DNA of 39,432 bases. Origin: Bacteriovoracaceae bacterium. Lineage in GTDB: Bacteria > Bdellovibrionota > UBA1018. Positions 17,201-26,200 of this stretch are shown here, piece after piece (positions within the stretch are counted from its first letter, which is position 1; each line of letters starts with the position of its first letter). The notes beneath the pieces were generated by a model, which was given only the letters and a program-made list of their open reading frames with translations, made no database searches and was not told the origin of the DNA. The position numbers and the translations under genes were made by a program. The DNA lies in the NCBI GenBank assembly GCA_947463705.1, contig CANHSO010000006.1, positions 1 through 39,432 of the forward strand, read 5' to 3'.

Positions 17201-20200
17201 GTTCGAATCGGGAGAACTCGAAGGCGCTGGAATGGTGGGACTTGATGCGAAGAAGCGCTTCACTTCGACTGTGCTGAGAGTGTAAGGCGACTTGACTGTA
17301 AACGAAGGATTCCAAGTAAAATGCCTGACGTTCCTGCCTCCGATCGGGGAGACATAATTCGAGTAGTCAAATTCACGAGGGGCACCTGTGATGCTACCTG
17401 CTGCAATCGTGACATCAGGCGTTCCAGTTCCTCTGCGGTAAACAGTTTGGGGAGATGAGGCAACCCAAAAATCATCACTGCCGGTGCCGGCGTGATGAGC
17501 CCTGACATTCACACAATAGTCAGCGATTCGATCTGCTGTTGAGGTGAGCCCGGCAGTTGCACTGTTTTTAAGGTCGGAGAAAGTGATTGGAATTGAGGTT
17601 CCATTTTGAATGTCGGAATAACTCAGTGCAGCCGAAGGCCTAAAAATATCAGCGTCTGCAACGGAGGATCGACTGCAATTCCCGCTCCCTTTTCTCCAAA
17701 CCTCGATTTGGTAGGCGGGAGATCCGAAGCGACTTGAAGATACAGGCATCGGTGAAGCTAAAACTCCGAACCGGTCGTTGCCTGGCGTTGTTGCGTCTGG
17801 CGTCACTGTAGGGGAAGCGAGTGGACCAAACGGCGTGCCATTGCGGACTTGGACGGTCGCAAGGTTGGCTAGGTCTGTCCCACCGAGAAGTGAAGCCTGA
17901 TAGTTGAAATATCGGTCACCGGGTGCAAACGGACTATACGTCGCATTGGGCCAGGTACCTGAGTCGACATTGGCTTCATTCCCTAATTGAGACGTGCTGT
18001 CGGGAATCTGCATCTCATAGCACCAGCCGTAGGTGGCGCCTGTATTACAACTGGCCACAGAAACTGGAGAGGGACTGGGCGAAGCCACTGTGTTTTGTGC
18101 GATCGAGCTCCAATTTGGAGTGGAAGCCGAAGCTACTTTCCGCTTGAATATCACGTCGCCTGGAATCAGTGAGCCGCTTGGCGAAAACACTCGAGCAGCG
18201 AGAGCCCAAGTCGATCGGGTTTTTCCGGAGGAGTTGAAATCAGTGACAGGCGAAGGGCTTGGACTGATGAGGGTCAGGGTCGGTTGATCGTTAGAGAGAT
18301 CCACTGTGCCACAGTAGTCTTGTGTGGTGCTCACTCCTCGCGAGGTCGCTGTGACCCGATAACAAATTTTATGGAAATTAAAGTAGTCAGCGTCTGACCA
18401 GTTGCCGATTGCGCTTGAGGACTCAGCTGTGCCGTCTGTTTTTGCGTGCATTGTGATTACGTCATTTTGAGCTCCAGAAGCTCGTACGATGAAGTTGCCA
18501 GGACCGGTCGAGGGTAGGCTGTAAATGCTACTGATTGGGCTATAGGACGCTGTAGGTGTAGCAAAGTTTGCGTCGGTCGGAGCAGTGTTGCTGAGTAAAT
18601 GGGCCCTTGTGACAGTGATGGATTGCACCAAGTCATCTGAGCTGATGCTAAATTTTGGATTCCAAATCCAGGTATAGCGGTCACGCCCACTGACTGTGGT
18701 CACCGAGGGTGATGGCGAAGGATGGACTAAGGCAGTGACAGTGGGTGCATTTGTGCTGATATAACGATGGACTGCTCGAGTTCCTGTGGCTGACGTACAG
18801 ATCTCAGTACCGCCAGAGGACCCTGGTCGGCACGCTTTGAGATCAAAGCAGAAATCGCCAATCCGGTGAGCAAATGAGGTTGCTGAAGTAACACTCGTAA
18901 AATCCGAAAAATTCGGAGTAAAGGAAGTCGTGTCACTCGGATTAATGCTCGTGAAGGTCTTGGTCTTGATGCTTGGGCTGTCGCCGGGGCCGGGGCGATT
19001 GGTGCAGTCGGTTGTGCCAGGATTGATTTCCCAGGCCTCAAAGCGGTAGCTGTGAGAGCAAGTGGCTTGGAGGCGTGTTGCGCTGAATGTCAGTTGATCT
19101 GAGGCAGCGTAGGCGCCGCTATCAAGACTGAATGAGAAGCTACTTGGGTTGGTTAAGGAGACCCAAAAGGGATCTGTTGCATCAGTTTTGCCGATTTCAG
19201 TTCCGCCACTGAGAGGCTTGACCGCTAAGCTGTATTGCACCGATCGAGCGCCTGCAAAGGGGATGTAACTTGGGTCGTTTTCGAATGGAGTGGGAGTTGA
19301 GTTCTGGAGATCTGCGAAATTAGCAGAAGCCGTGTTTCCACTTGCCTCTGCGGCGTTGATTGCGGCTGAGTTATCGTCAAAGGATGCGGTGTAGGTCCAA
19401 GGTCCGGTGCAGCTGTCACCTGCCGCCGAGCAATTGTTTGCGCCAGGGCTCCAGGTGACCGAGGGGTGTAACGCAACAGCCGACGATTGTTCCGATGATG
19501 ATCCTCCGCCTTTGATCCATGATCGATAAATATTCAGATCGCCTTCAGTGAGAGATGAGCTGTAAGAGGTGATACTGGCTCGAGCCCCCCATTGCCATTG
19601 GATTTTGCCGGCACTGTTGAAATAAGAAACGGGTGAAGGGCTTGGTGAGGCAAAAGTAATGACTGGGTTTTCACTACTGAAGTCGAAGGTGTGACAGTAT
19701 TCCCGAGTATAAACTGTAGAATCACTTTCCTGGGTTACGTTAATTTTGTAGCAGATTTTTTGGAATTTATGATCTGTGTCAAAACTCCAGTAAGACGCGG
19801 AGGTTTCACCTCTGTCAGTGGCAGGCGCACTGCCTTTGATTAAATGCATCTGATAGGTGTTTCCGCAGGTGTCACCCGCCAGTGGACGTTGAGTTATGTC
19901 GGCTGCAATATAAGAAGCGATGGGGGTAGGTGAATAGGTGGGGGCAACACTATTCAGGTCCGCTAAAGAGGTATCATTGGAAATGTGGGCTCGTTGGATA
20001 GTCACCTCGGTGAGACTAGCAGTTGTTCTCGTAATATTAAAAGTAGGGTCCCATTTCCACAGCCGTTTGAGGTGGGTTGTTGAGAGACTGGAGGACGTGG
20101 GGCTTGGAGTAAAGTTGCCGGGTGAGCCATCTGAGCCATCTGAGCCGAGGGTGATCGCAAGAGTTCCATTCGAAGCTCTCGTAATGGAATCGCCCTCAGC

Positions 20201-23200
20201 GGCGTTAGCGGCAGGGTCGGGGGTGCAGATCTCCTGGCCAGCTGAATTGCGACACATCAAAAGTTTGACGCAATAATTCGCAGGGCGGTCTGGGTTACAA
20301 CTACTATAAGCATTAGAACTATCTGCTTTTTTAAAATCATTGAAACTGAGTTGTTTCGTGGGTTGTCCGGTCTCATTTGGACTGGGTGTCCAAGTAAATG
20401 AGGGAATCGGCGATGGAGACGCCGACGTTCGGACACAGTTACCTCCTGCTGCTGCCTTCCAAACCTCAGTCTTGTAATAGTGTTCGACTGTAGGAGAAGG
20501 AGGTGCTTGCCAGGAAAAAGTGACCTGATCATTGCTGCTGGAATATGTGTGAGTTAGAGAACTGAAAAGGGTCTGGGTGTTATCTAGGGTGAATGGAGTA
20601 CTTGTCCTGCTCAATCCTGAGAGATAGGTAGAACTGGTTTGATATTGAACTGTCTTGCTACCTGAAAACGATGTGTAGGCTGTATCCGCCTCATAGGCCA
20701 AGGCTGAGGTCGGGGTATCTCCTATCTGGCTGAGTGCAGAGGTCTCAGTGGTCGTTGCAGTCACGCGATAGCACCAAGGCCCCTGGGACGGTTCGGTACT
20801 CAGAGTCGTCTGGGGGGAGTTGCAGGAGACAGATGATCGAGTTAAAGTGACCGGTTGAGAGGTACCGCTCACGACACGGTTGAGCGTCAGATCTGAGCTC
20901 AGTAAAGTCGAAGTTTTGGATTGAAGAGTTGCCCCGACAGGCCAACGCCATTGGATTTTTCCAGCTGCATTGAAATAAGCTCGTGGAGTAATCGAATCAA
21001 AAGTCACGGTCGGAGCGTCATTCCTTAGATCCCGGTTTTGGCAATAGGTTTCCGTAATCGGGTCCCTACCACGATCTTCTGGGGTCACTTTGATTTTGTA
21101 ACAAACCCGGTGAAGCTCAAAGTTATCGAGATCATTCCATTCATGGTCAGCAGCGTGGATCACGCTGGAGGACTCTCCTGATCCTGTTGTATTGAGATGC
21201 AGGGTGATTTGGTCGGTATTGGCAGTCGAACTGGCTAGCGTGCGGCTGATTCCACTCGTAGTACTTTCGTAAATGTCAGTAGAATTAAAAATGCCGTTCA
21301 CAATTGGTCCGTAATTTTCGAGGTCTTGATCAGTGTCGGCGTCATGATTAACTCCGCCGACATGAAAGTGAGCCCTTTCGATCTCAATGCTTTCTAGTCT
21401 TAGCCCAGCATGAATTGTGAAGGTTGGATCCCAAACGAACGTTCTAAGAGTACGCGAATTGTCAGAGCGAGTGCTGGATTGAAGGGTAAAGGTTCCTGGA
21501 GTTCCATCCGTTGCTGCACTCTGAGCTTGAAGTGTTAGATTCGTATTTGTTTGTCTCCGAACGAGAGTTGGGTTCTGGGCTTGAGTGCAAATTTGAGTTC
21601 CTGAGGAGCTGGTTCTGCAAACACTTAAACCGATGCAGTAGTTTGCAATCCGATCTCCGCTGCCATTGAAGCCAAAACCATTGAAAAGCACGTCAACGCT
21701 GCAGAATGAGTCTCCGCTGGAGCAAGAGCTCATCACTGTGTCCAGGTTGGGCGAAGTGATCGTCTGACTTTCGATTGTTGTAGCTGCACTCCGAGTGTTT
21801 GAGCAAGACGTGGCGCCAGCGCTCAATTTCCAAGCTTCAATAGAATAGGTGCGTGGGGTGATCGATGCTTTGATAGGAACGCCGCTGACTGTAATCTTTT
21901 CTGAATTAGCGTCCCCTGAAGTGTAAGTAGCCGAGCTCAGTCTGAAGGTGTTGATCCCGCTGCCATCGAATAGATCTGAGTTATCGAGGAGGGTGTCTGG
22001 GAGTATGGAGACGGGAGTTCCGTAGTTTACTCCCCCTGGCCTCGTAAGAGTGATCGTGTAATTGAACGTACGATCGCCAGAGAAGCTCCGGTAGCTCGAG
22101 TTGGTGTCAAATCCATTTCCACCGTGGAGTTCGTCTCCCATTCCTGTGGCTGCCGAGGTCTCAGCTAGACTGACTCGGTGGCACCATGGGCCCGCAGCTG
22201 GGGGAGTGAATCCAGTCACAACAGCATTTGGATTGGCGCAGTCCACGGAGGTTAGATTGGGTGTGAGTGTGTACGTCCCACCTCCTCCGCTGGTCACCGT
22301 GACTGACCGGGCGAGAGACATATTCGACGCTGTCAGCGGGAATCCATCCGATCGGACCGTGGCGCCATAATCCCAACTCCATTGGATTTGACCATTTTGG
22401 TTAAACGATGAAACTGGGTTTGAGATGGTGGGCTCATTTACTACGTGCGGGAGATCGGTGTGAAAGTGTTGGCAGTAATCTTGATAGAATGTCGAAGTTC
22501 CGTCACTGGGGACTGCCTCAATTCGGTAACAGACTTGGTGGTAGGCAAAATCGTTTGCATCATCCCAATTGAGGCCGGAGGCTGTGTTGGATTGATCGCC
22601 TGAAGCCGAAGGAAGAGTGTCGGTATGAGTGCCATTTTTGAGTCGAACCAGGGTTTGATTGGCATCCGTCCCAGAAGTACTGACGGCCGGGGTACTGTAA
22701 GAGGTGATAGGACTGACTGAGTTGTAAACTGCATCAGCAGGTCGGCTTGCAGGGAAAGCTGCATCTTGAGTTTGAACCACTCGATAGACGTTGATCTGAC
22801 TCAAAACGCGAGGAGAGCTGACTCTAAACTGCGGGTCCCAGGCCCAATGTCGAACCGTTGGATTGCCCGAGGCAAAAGGGACCGGGGAGAAGCTCGCTCC
22901 GATGATGGGAGTGATTCCCGTGGCCGCAGCGACTGCCTCAATGGCGTTCGATCCGCTCCCGATGCGATGGACCTCGAGGGTGTTGGTGCGAGCTAGAAAT
23001 GCACTGACAGCTCCCACTGTGGCATGTCGTGCAACCAGATTCGTGCAATAATCTGCGATCCGATCAGCAGTCGACGTGAATCCAAGAGAATTAAAGGTCA
23101 CTGAAGCCGTGAGTTGTCCAGAGGCATTGACGCTGAAGGCTGGAGATTGAGTTTGAACATCTCTTGCTGATGCGTGATCACAGGACGCAGTCGTTTTCTT

Positions 23201-26200
23201 CCAGGCTTCAACTTGATAATCAGGAGAGGCGAACTGACTTGCGGTCGCATGGATCGGCGTGCCGACAAACTCAATGCGGTCAGAAGCAGGGTTATTCCCG
23301 AGATCCCGAACTGGAGTCGCGGAAGCTAGAGCAAAAGGTGCACCATGTGTGAGAGATAAGGCTCCTGGATATCCAGCGGGATCAGAAGCAGCGAAAGCGG
23401 TCGGATTATCAGCTGCGATCGTCGTTGAGGTGCCTGCCACAGGAGTCATCACCCAACGGTATCGAATTTTACGCGAGCCTGTAAAAGGCTGGTAGGTATT
23501 ATCGCTCTGGAACTGACCGCTACCGCCAGTATCGGGTCGGAGGTTCGTGTCTGTGATGTCAGTGGTTTCTACGGTCGTGGCCTTGGAGGTATCCGGTGCC
23601 GTGATTTGATAACACCACGGTCCATTAGCTGAAACGGCTTCCCCTCCACAACCGATTGGGGTGAAATTGAAATTGGCTGAAGGGGTTGCGATGGAATGAT
23701 AATCGGAACGACCCGTGCTTGAAGGATTGGCGTCATTGAGGGCGTTCCAGTTAGTCCCAAAGATCCTTTGGATATCAATTGAGCTTGCTGAAAGTGCCGA
23801 TGCCTCCGATTTAATTTTTGAGCCTACAGTCCAACTCCACTGGACTTTTCCATACGGATTGAAATCCCCGACTGGAGTGTTGATTTGGGTAAACTCAGTC
23901 ACGCTTGGAGCATCGTGATGGAATGTATGGCAGTAAACTTGAAGTTGAGGGCTACCCCCTGCGGTTGCGCTGAGCTGATAACACACTCTGTGATACCGAT
24001 AGTCGGTTGCGACTGTCCAATTTTTCGCACTAGCGATGGAAGCATAAGTTTCCGAAGCGGAGGCTAAGGGAAGGTGATAGGTGTAGCTTCCTCCACTGCA
24101 GCTTGCGTTACGATAAGTTGCCGTTTGGAGATCGCCTTCATTTAAATCCGTTATCGAAGCTGGCGCGGCTGCTGATGAGAAATCAGGCGCCGCGCTAAAT
24201 CCATTGGCTGCTGCGGCAGTATCAACGACTCGCTTGACTTGATAGTTCGTAATCGGTGCAGTGGATGTTGCAGTGAAACGTGGATTCCAGCTGTAATTCC
24301 GGCTGAGTGGGGTGCCTGATGGTGTCGCACCAATGACGGAGAATGTGCCAAGTGAGCTGACTGGAGCCGGATCGGTTGCGGAGGTGTAGGAGCCCGCTGC
24401 TGCCTCAGAAGCGATGGTTACTGTCCCCGTGGGACGTCTACGGATCAGTCGAGCAGGGGGGGCGTAGCAGATCGTTCTACCTGCGTTACAGGCCCGAAGC
24501 CCGATGCAATAATCTCCCGAAATCTGTTCACAGGAACCAAAATCGAGTCCCCCTTCAGCGGTTGGCTTTACAAAATCAATCGATGTAGGAAGTGCTTGGT
24601 TCTTAGTAAATTGGACTGAGTGAATATCTCCGGCCGTTGCAGGTCGGTTGGCGCAACTATCGTTTATTTTTCTCCAGCCTTCAATCTGGTAAGTGTCAAG
24701 ATTCGAGACATTGGTTGGCATGGGGATAATATTTATCGTGGCACTTGAGGTAGTCAGGGTTGATCCTTCTTCAGGTGGATTCGTTCCAAACCCAAAAGAG
24801 TGTGCACCAAAGTCCAGAGTAGTGTCCTCACTAGACGCCTTAGAGTTGTCGGTTCGTTCGACTAAGTCAGTGGGGCTCACGAGTGTGTAGGCGTATGGAT
24901 TCGGACTCGGAACCCCTGCGCCAGAGTTCGCAGCGTGGGAATCGCTGGCAGTGAATGAATATTCGGTACAACCCGAGCGTTGAGTCTCGGCCCCAGTCCA
25001 GCTAGGCAGAGGGCTAGGGTTACTATAGATCGCGAGTTTTTCAGAGATCTTTGTACTGAACAAGATTGAGCTGGGGACTGAGCTCGAAGACGGTTTACAG
25101 TCCCGAATTTTGCCGCCCACTGTCCAGTTCGCGGTGATTAAGCCTGTTGCGCCAAACGTATAAGTTGGAGTTCCGTTGTTCCATTCAATCTTTGTACTGG
25201 GTTGCGCAATGGGTATGGGTGGGGTCTCATTTTGAGGGGGTGTGCAGTCGTTCGACGAATTGCAGGCATCCACCGCGATACAAAGACTCGATGGATAGAG
25301 CTCAGTGAGCTCTGTTGCTTTAAATGCATAAGGAATACTATAACTGTACCCGGAGGGATCATCGGCAGTGGTGATACGCTGAACGGGTGAGGGTGCCGCA
25401 CTCGGATCGTCCAGATTAGAATGGAAAGTTATTGAATCACCGCTACTGGGCCGAATGGTTAAATAATTACGGCTTTGGTGGTCGGCGTTGCAGCGCTGAA
25501 TGGGATTGTCATCGTTCCAATAGTAGGCACGGTAATGGTCCACGGCCCCATATTCAAGTGTGCTGAATTGAATGTTCCCTGGGAGTGTTAAGACGAATCC
25601 TTCCCCATGAGCGTTCTTGTCGATTTGGGCGACGGTTGCGCTCACTTCGTTTACAGGGCGGACGTCGGGCTGCACGAGGAGTGCTGTTCGCTCACTTGAC
25701 CTATTTCCAAAAGAATCGATCGCCCGGACGCATGCGTAGTAATTGGAGTTAGGCTGCCAGGTGATCTTCTCTAGAGCGGATTTGCCTAGATGAATCCGAT
25801 GATCAGATGGGTCTGAGAAAATTAAGTTTTGAGTACCTTGAGTAGGAGTATCTTGGGCAGGATAGCTTAGATCATAGGTGGATTTATGTCTGGTTCTATC
25901 TTCAACGGACCACATGGGTGAAGGACTCGAGCTACAAAGTTGCATCGGTGACGGTGAGGCTCTTGGAGTTCGATACAGCGTGATTTGGTAGGAACTTGCA
26001 AACTCGTAATTTGGGAGTGAACCGCTCGACAGGTTGGGCCAACTGAGATCAGGGTTCAGGTTGGGACCACCGATAAAGATTGGACTCACGCCAGGGGATG
26101 GGCTCACGGTTGCCAGAGTTGCCGAGGATCCAACGGGAAAGGTGGGTGGATTCGTTTTAGGCTTTTGCCCTACGATATAGAGAGAAATCGGTCCAGAGAT

